Source: CAYOEV01 sp964403075
GTDB lineage: Bacteria; Bacteroidota; Bacteroidia; Cytophagales; Cyclobacteriaceae
Assembly: GCA_964403075.1 (NCBI GenBank)
Contig: CAYOEV010000028.1
Location: 1-33,518 of the forward strand
Length of the DNA: 33,518 nucleotides
Reading direction: 5' to 3'
Shown here piece by piece: positions 10,701 to 17,416 of the stretch. Positions within the stretch are counted from its first letter, which is position 1. Every line of letters starts with the position of its first letter. The translations under genes and the position numbers were made by a program. The notes beneath the pieces were generated by a model. That model did not search any database. It saw only the letters and a list, made by a program, of their open reading frames with translations, and had not been told where the DNA came from.

Positions 10701-12254
10701 TAAGTCAACCTGTCCCTCGATAGGATCTGGCTCATGGATGGTGAATGGGAAGACAAGGAAATGGCCTGCTTCGTCGATGAGCTTTAAAGTATAACTACCA
10801 GGGGCGATACCTTCGAAGATGCCCTCAGGCTGATCAATATCTCCTGACTTATAAGTCAAATGGCCAACACCCCCTGTGCCATTGACCGAGAGGCTACCGT
10901 CCAGGGCCGCCATGCTGAAACACGAAGTTGGGTCCACCCGTGAAGTCACTACTGCAATAGGGTCGGGTTCATGTATACGTAGGCGGTACGTATGAAAGCA
11001 ACTGCCGGTATTGGTAAATTCCAATTGCAATTCATATAATCCACTACTCAAACTCTCAATAATGATGGGAGGTCCATCGCCTACCGCATTGCCTACAGGG
11101 ATTCCGTTATCTAAATTTTTTAGCGATGCACGAACAGCATTCGTTGTCCCGTTGGATAAGTCATGGATCATCAATTGACCGTCTGCCCCACCACTCACCG
11201 ATACATTTTTTATCGACATTCCCTTACCCGATGGACGATATTCCAGGTCTTCCAATGTGTCCCAATTCGGACGTCGGTCATTGATTACACCTGAAAAATT
11301 GGTTGCATAACCGCTAATTTCCGGTGGTGGTGGTACCACATCGATCTTCACAGACTTCGCATTTGGCTGGCCTACCAGATTGGCATATTTCCATCTGACC
11401 CGATAAGAAGAATTGCCTAAAGGAGGTTTGGAAAGGGATAATTCATCCTTCAATTGAGAATCCTTTGAAGTTGGGGTGGTTGTGGAATAATATTGCCAGT
11501 TAGGCGTTTCGATACTCTCACATGTAGTGATTTCACAACCCGGAAAATTTCCCAATGTTTCACATCTGGAATAATCGGTGGTGCAAATTTCTTTTTCAAT
11601 AAAGCCAATGGCACGATCCCATTGGTACTTAATGGGAATACCATTTTCAATTAAAGTAGCAATCAGGGGGTTCCTTTCCTCAACTTGCAGACCAGTGACT
11701 TCATCCTGGCAATAATACACCTGAGGAGGCAGCTCGGTTTTTATGGTATTAACCGTGGTTGGAAGAGAATACTTGAAGGAAATGTAATAGGTAAAATGAC
11801 TTTGATCTGGGTTTTGATGGGCGTAAAAAACCATCCTGTGCCATTGATTTGGCCCCATTTTCAGATAGTCTGCCGGCTTCAGCTTATACAGCTGTTTTTG
11901 ACCTCTGGTATCCTCACTTTTATAGTAACAGCTCTTATTGTTGTTGGCATCCATAAATCCGATAACCTCCAAATTGATCACAGGCCAGCTGTCGGATACG
12001 GTCCCTTGAAAAATGTATCGATTGGGACTCAAATAAGCAGTGTTTTTATTGGCTTTGTCTTTGTCAAAGCGGAAGCAATTCCCTAATTCCTGATCGTCAA
12101 AAGAGGTACGGACGCGCCACCTGTGTCTTTGAATACCATTCCCAACGGATGTGTTGGAAACCAACGATTCTACTTTAATCTCCAACTGTGTCGTTTGCGA
12201 AAACAACACCACCTGCATAGACACCATTAAAAGCGAGAAAAGTATGCCTCTCAT
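7725..12254 (-). CDS. SprB-repeat surface protein with type IX secretion sorting domain
   Basis: A 1509-residue secreted protein. Residues 1-20 are a signal peptide (cleavage after VVLFSQ). Residues ~21-310 are a Cys-containing N-terminal region with WRVRTSFDDQELGNCFRF. About ten SprB-like repeats follow, each opening with C-x3/4-(D/N)G and carrying GGxxPY, then (L)xxGxYxVxVxDxxGC and a final xEPxP linker. They start near residues 445, 523, 616, 702, 788, 880, 958, 1039, 1118 and 1193, with a degenerate copy at ~347. An Ig/PKD-like part (~1255-1410) precedes a type A sorting domain at ~1430-1509 (LAVYPNPTNRMFNVDI ... GQYLLQV ... RKLVIE). SprB of Flavobacterium johnsoniae is the gliding adhesin from which the repeat takes its name, so adhesin or matrix roles are plausible. 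The sorting tail predicts type IX export and attachment or release at the surface. The gene starts 4 nt after the fibronectin gene. Confidence 0.92.
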   Translation of the reverse strand: MRGILFSLLMVSMQVVLFSQTTQLEIKVESLVSNTSVGNGIQRHRWRVRTSFDDQELGNCFRFDKDKANKNTAYLSPNRYIFQGTVSDSWPVINLEVIGFMDANNNKSCYYKSEDTRGQKQLYKLKPADYLKMGPNQWHRMVFYAHQNPDQSHFTYYISFKYSLPTTVNTIKTELPPQVYYCQDEVTGLQVEERNPLIATLIENGIPIKYQWDRAIGFIEKEICTTDYSRCETLGNFPGCEITTCESIETPNWQYYSTTTPTSKDSQLKDELSLSKPPLGNSSYRVRWKYANLVGQPNAKSVKIDVVPPPPEISGYATNFSGVINDRRPNWDTLEDLEYRPSGKGMSIKNVSVSGGADGQLMIHDLSNGTTNAVRASLKNLDNGIPVGNAVGDGPPIIIESLSSGLYELQLEFTNTGSCFHTYRLRIHEPDPIAVVTSRVDPTSCFSMAALDGSLSVNGTGGVGHLTYKSGDIDQPEGIFEGIAPGSYTLKLIDEAGHFLVFPFTIHEPDPIEGQVDLIHNSCQGLSKGEATFRIMGGTAPYRAALLNELGSQLQNVEDIESELLFTDLAAGFYSVRVTDANYSGLPGECEWTNTFQVLQPEAIRMDDFVPTPPTCIGGNDGEISFTIFGGTPGASGYSVRINSSLASEKVGDQFTFDGLSSGENEVQVRDENNCVEIFQVNVPDTSHPLALLFTDAQPPTCYAGIDGHLRLMAVGGPALSDDISYELVNTGQQQNLFNTDTAHFINLEAGFYQLKVSRGICTFTQWVEIPDAVPIGASLTDSRPVSCQGAKDGTFSMQLNGGKAPYRVVANGTESHEWKDLNAGLHVLGGLRSGSYTIEVFDENGCQLNADTDLIRFQLMMIEPPPLQINVEVIHQVSCANGQDGWIQLSASGGHGQYQFQLNGAGYQASSIFENLGIGTYAASVKDRYGCVNTMDFTITAPEPLTFDPLQAPLISCNGASDGRLAGIINGGTPPYSYALAGSEQNNTSGTVNIEDLKPGAYELIITDQLRCEYIHNFSITEPDKLNARLTDVSSATCGEANGGAVLTADGGTPPYTFDWYKSGIYQFSGNLKNDLPAGLYQVVVKDALNCQKNVSVGIGNETGPQLETVDLVYPSCSDRSDGRIEFLISEGIPPFDISWSTGTSGNYIDHLSRGEYVLSVTDGNGCITTKTYQIDLPRPIGVNEIANDPTCTGLSNGSIELQVSGGQPPYTIQWSDHGEGMIREQLAANNYAVIIQDANGCQWAGSYTLSDPDPVPLTIPNRQLCEGQHYHLNFDLPGIYKWTADNGFYSQESEVFLDKGGSYQLNYTNENGCQASANFDLIISDQVLDAQFLMADEAIVGDTIMVIDISWPPPDFVNWNWPSEGDYSVIYQNGSYAEIVFGDTGLFQIGMVAQLAGCESFFDQEIVVHPVLHPSDSQVFATLENGIKDLAVYPNPTNRMFNVDIELDQASEVTLSLLHLSGSMLQFHYSDKSALHHFVLEAQGPKGQYLLQVHAAGETKSRKLVIE

Positions 12255-12258
12255 TGCA

Positions 12259-14265
12259 CTACATTTTAATGATCAAAGGAGGACTCAGACCGGTGCTGTT
12301 TCCGTTTTGGAGGAGAGAGCGAATTCTGTAGGTGTATTCATGTCCGATTTGGACTTTCTGATCACGAAAGACAGTGTCATCTCCAATGCTCGCGTACCAC
12401 GATAATTGTGCCTCATCAATTTTTCGATAAACGATGGTTTCTTTGGTGGGCACAGACGTGTTCCACTGGAGGAGTATATCCTTTTCCACACGCTCAATAT
12501 TTACTTCGTCATACCCCAAATCATCTCTTGTAAGTCTTCGCGCGGTGAAAAATACAGTATCTATGGAGGCGTTTCCTAAAGTATCAATCGCGTAGAGGCG
12601 GTATTCAAAAGAACCATTTTCAGCCATTGAATCCACAAATACATTGGCAGACCCCGTATACACATCTTGCCATCCCTGCAAAGTCAATTTTTGCAAAATG
12701 AAGGACTTCAAATCTTGTGAACTGGTGGAGGTCCAGCTAATCTTTGGTCCGTGAGTAGTTGAAATTATTTGTTTCAAACTTGGCGAAGGTGGACCTACCA
12801 GGTCGGTTACTTCTACACGTAATTGATTGGAGTAATCCGAAGCGTTGAATCGCCCGTCAAGTGCCTTTACTTTGTAATACACGTATTCATTCAAAGTGCC
12901 AGCAACCAGAGAGTCCAAAAAGAAGGTGTCCTTAATGACATTGGAAATCAGGGAAAACTCATTGGATAGGAAATTGGATCGATATACTCTGTACCCTAAA
13001 AGATCATTGTCTGGCACTTCAATCCATGATAGGCTGACTACACCCGAAGTATCCATGACTCCGGATAAGGATTTCGGAGGTGGGGGCGGGATACTGTCAG
13101 GCAATTGAACCTGATAAGGATGGCTTTCTAGCTCCTGACCATGTATGCCTATTGTTCTCAGCTTGTAATAGCCTGTTGATAAAGGATTATGGTCAGTAAA
13201 AAGCGTATCGCCTTCAATCGGCTGATGGTTCAATTTAAGAAATCCCGACATTCCATCAGGAGACCTCATGACATCAATGCCAATCACTGCCTGATTGTCC
13301 AATGCATTCCACTGAAGGATTATTTTGTTTTCAGGCGTGATTTCATGGTTGGCAATTCTCGCCCGTGCGTTCAAATTTGGCCTTCCGTGACCATGAACCA
13401 CTTTTGAAGGTGGGCCGTGACTGCCGAAAGGCGTCAAACCTACAATGCGGTAGTAGACCAAGGTTTCATTGTCGGGTAAACTGTCTACGTAGTGCAGGTG
13501 CCGAGCACCAGTAATTACAGGCACAGGTGCGCGGTTCGCATGTTCAAATTCTTTACGGTCCAGTGACCGCTCTACCCTGTAGGCACTGTAGTAATGACCA
13601 AGACGCTCGGCATCCCAACCTATTTCTACCCAGTTATCATGAAAACTTACCTGCGGTGTTGGTGGAAGAGGTAACGGTATGTATTCAGCGGTGGCAAACA
13701 CAAAACCCGGCTCTACAGTCAGTAATGAATCCGGCACCAATGGTTTTATTTCGTACAGAAATTTATTTCCCGCAGCTACAGTATCGGTGTAGTGGAGTCC
13801 CATCAGTTTCGCAACTACCATAGATCGGTCAGCTGAAAGTAGCGCCATTGAGAAGCGTTGTTCGTTTTGTTCAACCAGCTGGAGGGTGACTAGAGGATGT
13901 TCCGTCCCCATTAGTGCTAGCTCAGACCTGAAGGTGGCTTGTGCCCCAATGAGCAACCACTGTTGTTCATCCTCAGGAGTACTGTTGATTGCAGTTATCC
14001 ATTGGGAAGAATCAGCAGGTACTATTGTCGAGATAAGCTGCGTCGGACCAAAACCAGATTGCGAGCCCTTGTCTTCCCATTGACTTCTAAATAATTGGAA
14101 ACCATAAGTGTTGGAGAAATCCCAGGTAGCATAATTAGAAGGTGCCCACCTTAATTGTATATGGTTTTTGGCACCTTCAGCTTTTAGCACCAGGGCATTT
14201 GGTTGGGCCATGGAATGGCCTAAACCCAAACCACAAAGACTTCCTATGAAGAGTAAAAATCTCAC
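12259..14265 (-). CDS. Secreted protein with tandem fibronectin type III modules, first gene of the surface operon
   Basis: Almost the whole mature protein is a string of about six fibronectin type III-like modules with the repeated pattern I-x-L-x-W ... Y-x-V-Y/E-R-S ... Y-Y-K/R-(I/V). Examples are VEIGWDAERLGHYYSAYRVE, VVSLSWIEVPDNDLLGYRVY and ILLQWNTSVP...IVYRK. The first module is longer and atypical. A Pro-rich linker (DSIPPPPPKS) separates modules three and four. No type IX sorting tail is present; the protein ends GLSPPLIIKM. The start is uncertain: the frame can begin at a TTG (14307), but the GTG at 14265 directly precedes a signal peptide (RFLLFIGSLCGLGLGHSMAQ) and is preferred. The stop lies 4 nt before the SprB-repeat gene. 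Such modules mediate protein or glycan contacts; a structural or adhesive role is inferred. Confidence 0.85.
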   Translation of the reverse strand: MRFLLFIGSLCGLGLGHSMAQPNALVLKAEGAKNHIQLRWAPSNYATWDFSNTYGFQLFRSQWEDKGSQSGFGPTQLISTIVPADSSQWITAINSTPEDEQQWLLIGAQATFRSELALMGTEHPLVTLQLVEQNEQRFSMALLSADRSMVVAKLMGLHYTDTVAAGNKFLYEIKPLVPDSLLTVEPGFVFATAEYIPLPLPPTPQVSFHDNWVEIGWDAERLGHYYSAYRVERSLDRKEFEHANRAPVPVITGARHLHYVDSLPDNETLVYYRIVGLTPFGSHGPPSKVVHGHGRPNLNARARIANHEITPENKIILQWNALDNQAVIGIDVMRSPDGMSGFLKLNHQPIEGDTLFTDHNPLSTGYYKLRTIGIHGQELESHPYQVQLPDSIPPPPPKSLSGVMDTSGVVSLSWIEVPDNDLLGYRVYRSNFLSNEFSLISNVIKDTFFLDSLVAGTLNEYVYYKVKALDGRFNASDYSNQLRVEVTDLVGPPSPSLKQIISTTHGPKISWTSTSSQDLKSFILQKLTLQGWQDVYTGSANVFVDSMAENGSFEYRLYAIDTLGNASIDTVFFTARRLTRDDLGYDEVNIERVEKDILLQWNTSVPTKETIVYRKIDEAQLSWYASIGDDTVFRDQKVQIGHEYTYRIRSLLQNGNSTGLSPPLIIKM

Positions 14266-14604
14266 CCCTCCAAAATAGGCATGGCGCGGAGTGAACAAGC
14301 ACACCAATCATTTACCGAATATTTATGCTTTCATTTCCTCCTCGTAAAATTACGTGGTAGTCATGCGATATTTAAAACATTTTAGTTGCTTTGCATCTAG
14401 TGAAGATCCGCTAACTACGACAATTTTAAAATCAGGTGCGTGACGCTTAAATTTCTGGCATTTATGCACAACTAATCGGTCGAATTATAAGCAAAAGATT
14501 CACTCTTCGCACATTTCACACAACATGCGAATGACGGGTGTCGTTGGTCGATTGGGAATGCCAGATTCGCTAGCAATTGTCCGGCATTTACCACCTTTGG
14601 GCAT
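14266..14604. other. Upstream region of the surface operon
   Basis: About 340 bases between the fibronectin gene and the SnoaL terminator. It should contain the promoter of the four-gene surface operon (minus strand), but I found no clear TAnnTTTG motif. On the minus strand an AGGAGG hexamer (14337-14342) sits two bases before an ATG that opens a three-codon frame (14323-14334). Whether this is translated is unknown. Confidence 0.4.
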
Positions 14605-14636
14605 AAAAAAAGCTTCCTGAATTTAGGAAGCTTTTA
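14605..14636 (-). terminator. Rho-independent terminator after the SnoaL-like gene
   Basis: A perfect 11-bp inverted repeat, AAAAGCTTCCT (14608-14618) and AGGAAGCTTTT (14625-14635), encloses a 6-base loop. Read on the minus strand it follows the SnoaL-like stop codon by about 20 bases and continues into a run of T. The A/T-rich flanks on both sides could make it work in both directions. Confidence 0.85.
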
Positions 14637-14655
14637 CAATCAAAAAATGGGTTTG

Positions 14656-15018
14656 TTAGGCCTCATAATAGAATCTTTCGTGCACAATGTGACCGTTCTT
14701 CCACTGCTGCACCCCTACCTGCTCCATGTTTACACGGTTACCATCCTGGAAGGTAACGTCCATGGCGGTTTCATGCATGACCACGCCATTATTGTCATCC
14801 TGCTCATCACTGGTGATCGACTTTACCTCTAATCCGTGAAACTCTTTTACCATGCTCAGAAATTCTTCCTCATGTTTGCGGCATTCCTCTTTGCCTTTCC
14901 AGGTGCCCCGAGGCTCTGTCATCTCCACATTATCTCCGTAAAATTTATCGAAGGCGTCCAGTAACTGACCTTGACCAATCATTTGGTAGATTTCTTTGGT
15001 TTTGTCTTTTAGTGTCAT
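14656..15018 (-). CDS. SnoaL-like / NTF2-fold protein
   Basis: A 120-residue soluble protein with the cone-shaped NTF2/SnoaL layout. An N-terminal helix is followed by the characteristic short segment LLDAFDKFYGDNVEMTEP and WKGKEECRKHEEEFL, then beta strands (GLEVKSITSDEQ, VVMHETAMDVTFQDG, VNMEQVGVQQWKNG). It ends with IVHERFYYEA, the usual end of stand-alone SnoaL-like proteins. Length is normal for the family. Members include polyketide cyclases, isomerases and many binding proteins without enzyme activity, so the substrate cannot be predicted. It is a single-gene unit with its own terminator and is divergent from the 35-residue membrane peptide gene. Confidence 0.85.
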   Translation of the reverse strand: MTLKDKTKEIYQMIGQGQLLDAFDKFYGDNVEMTEPRGTWKGKEECRKHEEEFLSMVKEFHGLEVKSITSDEQDDNNGVVMHETAMDVTFQDGNRVNMEQVGVQQWKNGHIVHERFYYEA

Positions 15019-15068
15019 GTGTTCTAAAGTCTGATTTAATAATTATAAGTGCTTAATTGAATTATTTA

Positions 15069-15080
15069 ATGTACGTACAT
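15069..15080. promoter_or_regulatory. 12-bp perfect palindrome, possible operator
   Basis: ATGTACGTACAT is a perfect palindrome about 50 bases upstream of the SnoaL-like start and about 100 bases upstream of the small membrane peptide. Its place in an AT-rich divergent intergenic region fits binding of a dimeric regulator, but no regulator is encoded nearby and the length is short enough to arise by chance. Confidence 0.3.
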
Positions 15081-15148
15081 ATTTTAAAAAAGATTCCTTA
15101 TCGATGATTTTTTCATGTTACTTAATAAACGGGTTATGAGATATTTTT

Positions 15149-15156
15149 TAACTTTG
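15149..15156 (+). promoter_or_regulatory. Bacteroidota-type -7 promoter element
   Basis: TAACTTTG matches the Bacteroidota -7 consensus TAnnTTTG exactly and lies 25 bases upstream of the ATG of the 35-residue membrane peptide gene, giving a leader of roughly 20 bases. I see no good TTG-type -33 element at the expected distance. Confidence 0.4.
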
Positions 15157-15181
15157 AAATAACATTTAGTTTATATACCGC

Positions 15182-15289
15182 ATGAAAAAGCAAGAAAAAG
15201 ACGAAAGAATTAACGAAAGAAATGTGATCTGGTATGTCTCATTCATAGCCGTCGTCATTTTGGGCGCTTTGATGCCCTTTTCTCAGTAG
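15182..15289 (+). CDS. Small single-pass membrane peptide, 35 residues
   Basis: The frame begins ATG at 15182 and ends TAG at 15287-15289. The first ~13 residues are strongly charged (MKKQEKDERINER), followed by one hydrophobic helix (VIWYVSFIAVVILGALMPF) and the end SQ. This is a textbook layout for a small inner-membrane protein with a cytoplasmic N-terminus. A consensus -7 element lies just upstream and a strong terminator begins 23 bases downstream, so the unit looks like a complete tiny gene. It is too short for ordinary gene calling. I do not recognise a family and assign no function. Confidence 0.6.
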   Translation: MKKQEKDERINERNVIWYVSFIAVVILGALMPFSQ

Positions 15290-15312
15290 TAAGTGTTGTT
15301 TGATGAGTGTAG

Positions 15313-15340
15313 AAGCCGCGAATGATTCGCGGCTTTTTTT
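15313..15340 (+). terminator. Rho-independent terminator after the small membrane peptide
   Basis: AAGCCGCG (15313-15320) pairs with CGCGGCTT (15328-15335) around a 7-base loop, and the T-run extends to 15340 on the plus strand. The opposite-strand GNAT-nitrilase gene ends at 15339, so the same hairpin may also help end that convergent transcript, although its T-tract is poor in that direction. Confidence 0.85.
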
Positions 15341-16859
15341 AAGACCGTTCCACTCGATACACATCTCTCCTCCGATCCTTAAGGTTTCGGACACTTCCAA
15401 ACTGGTGCAATTCACGTAGCAGATCGAGGTCAACGTCAGCAATTACCGTCATTTCGGTGTTGGGCGTCGCTTCAGCCTTGATGCCATTGGAAGGAAAGGC
15501 AAAATCGCAGGGGGTCAACACCATGGAATGTGCAAATTGGATATCCATATTGTGTACGTTGGGGAGATTGCCAACACTACCGGCAATGGCCACGTAACAC
15601 TCGTTTTCGATGGCTCTGGCTTGTGCGCAGTGCCTAACCCGGGAAAAACCGTTTTGGGTATCGGTTAAAAAAGGAATGAAAAGAATTTCCATACCTTCAT
15701 CTGCCAAAAGCCTACTCAGTTCTGGGAATTCAGCGTCGTAGCAGATCAATATGCCTATTCGGCCGCAATCTGTTTCAAACGTTTTCAATTCTTGTCCGCC
15801 CTGCATCCCCCAAATCTTCGATTCGTCCGGAGTCACATGAATTTTTACATAATCATCAATCGTACCATCGCGCTGGCACAGATAGCCTACGTTAAATAAT
15901 CCTCCGTCACGAATTACCGGCATGCTTCCCGTGATGATATTGATATTGTAAGCCACGGCCAGTTCTCCAAATTTTTGAACAATAGATGCCGTATGATCTG
16001 CCAGTTTGCGAATGGCATCGGGTTCACTCAAATGATTGTTCTCTGCCATCAGGGGTGCATTGAAAAACTCAGGAAAAAGTGCAAAATCAGCCCGATAACC
16101 CGAAACAGCATCCACGAAATATTCTGCCTGCTGCATGAGATCTGTAATATTCCTGTATGGACGCATTTGCCATTGGATCAACCCCAGGCGCACGACCCGC
16201 TTGTCTGCAACCAGCTGCTCCATGGGTTTTTCGTAATAAATATTGTCCCACTTGAGAAGAACTGCGTATTCATTGGAAGCTTCATCTCCTTCGAGATACC
16301 CTTTAAGGACGCGGGAAGGCTGAAAATCATTGGAAATCTGAAAGTCAAGCACAGGATCGTGAATTTCCTGCCGTCTTACCTTTTCGATGTATTTTTTTGG
16401 CGTCAGCTCATTTCGGTACTTGTGGTAATTTGGAATACGTCCGCCAAAGGTTATTCCTTTTAAATTCAGCCTTTCGCACAACTCCTTACGGTAATCATAC
16501 AGCCTACGGCCCAGCCTAAGGCCGCGAAACTCTGACTTGATAAACACATCTATCCCATAAAGCACATCCCCATCCGGCCGGTGGGTATTGAATGTGTAGT
16601 TGCCTGTGATTTGCTTGTAGGTATGGTTGTCGTCAAATCGATCGTAAGCCACCCTGATGGATAAGGCGCAGCCTGCAATCTGATCATTCACTCTAAGCAC
16701 TACTTGTCCCTCTGGAAAAAGGTTGATCAGCTTTTTAATATGGTGCTCTTTCCAGTCAGCGTTGGGCATGGTGGCATACGCCTCAATGATGGCATCTTTC
16801 AATTCCTGGTAGTCCTCCAGAGTCAGGTAGGTCAATTCAATATTTTCAATTTTATCCAT
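15339..16859 (-). CDS. GNAT acetyltransferase-nitrilase (carbon-nitrogen hydrolase) fusion
   Basis: A 506-residue cytosolic two-domain protein. Residues ~1-200 are a GNAT N-acetyltransferase fold with the acetyl-CoA loop near EFRGLRLGRRLYDYR (~110-124). Residues ~222-500 are a nitrilase-superfamily domain. Its catalytic triad is visible: Glu264 in LFPEFF, Lys339 in DDYVKIH and Cys373 in ILICYDAEFPE. The fusion is a known arrangement in Bacteroidota and other bacteria, where the protein is usually annotated only as bifunctional GNAT/carbon-nitrogen hydrolase; the substrate is not known to me. One guess is that one domain removes and the other adds an acyl group on an amide or amine. The ATG at 16859 gives a full-length N-terminus. 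It is transcribed alone. Confidence 0.93.
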   Translation of the reverse strand: MDKIENIELTYLTLEDYQELKDAIIEAYATMPNADWKEHHIKKLINLFPEGQVVLRVNDQIAGCALSIRVAYDRFDDNHTYKQITGNYTFNTHRPDGDVLYGIDVFIKSEFRGLRLGRRLYDYRKELCERLNLKGITFGGRIPNYHKYRNELTPKKYIEKVRRQEIHDPVLDFQISNDFQPSRVLKGYLEGDEASNEYAVLLKWDNIYYEKPMEQLVADKRVVRLGLIQWQMRPYRNITDLMQQAEYFVDAVSGYRADFALFPEFFNAPLMAENNHLSEPDAIRKLADHTASIVQKFGELAVAYNINIITGSMPVIRDGGLFNVGYLCQRDGTIDDYVKIHVTPDESKIWGMQGGQELKTFETDCGRIGILICYDAEFPELSRLLADEGMEILFIPFLTDTQNGFSRVRHCAQARAIENECYVAIAGSVGNLPNVHNMDIQFAHSMVLTPCDFAFPSNGIKAEATPNTEMTVIADVDLDLLRELHQFGSVRNLKDRRRDVYRVERS

Positions 16860-17066
16860 AATCTGGGCGGCAGTTTAGCAGAATTCAGTAAAAAACTCAA
16901 TGCAGCACGCAAAGATTTATCTAGATTTATTCTTATCCATCACCTGCTTTCACTGAAATAATCTTTAATATTACATTCATGATATCCAACCCAATTACTT
17001 TTCAATAACGGTTTTGGACCGTTCCACCTGATTATCAATTCGCATTTATTTACTCAATTTTTAATA

Positions 17067-17342
17067 ATGAACATTTTTGTTGCCAAAATGGACTACTCAC
17101 TTCAGGAAGCTGATTTGAGAGATGCCTTCGAAGAATTCGGAGAAGTTAGTTCTGTTAAAATTATCATGGACCGAGAAACGGGCAGATCTAAAGGCTTTGG
17201 ATTTGTAGAAATGCCGTCAGACGAAGAAGCCCGAGCAGCCATCAAACAACTGGATGGACGAGAGCTTATCGGACGCCCGATTGTGGTGAAAGAAGCCAAT
17301 CCACGCGAAGGCGGCGGCGGTGGCGGTCGACGACGCTATTAA
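17067..17342 (+). CDS. RRM-type RNA-binding protein with Gly/Arg tail
   Basis: A 91-residue protein consisting of a single RNA-recognition motif and a short basic tail. RNP2 is NIFVAKM (residues 2-8) and RNP1 is KGFGFVEM (~43-50), both with the aromatic residues that stack on RNA bases. The C-terminus is a Gly-rich stretch followed by RRRY, like cyanobacterial Rbp and Bacteroidota RRM proteins. It probably acts as an RNA chaperone or post-transcriptional regulator; cold-induced members are known in cyanobacteria. It is a monocistronic gene with its own terminator. About 200 AT-rich bases separate it from the divergent GNAT-nitrilase start, enough for a structured 5' leader, though I cannot assign one. 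Confidence 0.95.
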   Translation: MNIFVAKMDYSLQEADLRDAFEEFGEVSSVKIIMDRETGRSKGFGFVEMPSDEEARAAIKQLDGRELIGRPIVVKEANPREGGGGGGRRRY

Positions 17343-17365
17343 ACCATATCATAACTCATTCGAAA

Positions 17366-17395
17366 AATAGGCGATTCCAAAACGAATCGCCTATT
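17366..17395 (+). terminator. Rho-independent terminator after the RRM gene
   Basis: A perfect 12-bp inverted repeat, AATAGGCGATTC (17366-17377) and GAATCGCCTATT (17384-17395), with a 6-base loop, 24 bases after the RRM stop codon and followed by the T-rich GTATTTTA. It separates the RRM gene from the desaturase gene. Confidence 0.85.
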
Positions 17396-17416
17396 GTATT
17401 TTACTAAGCGTCTTAT

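Noticed and set aside
17029..17040. Shared CCACCTGATTAT with the tRNA region at 4-15
   Set aside because: Twelve bases of identity without further similarity; most likely chance, not a tRNA-derived attachment repeat.
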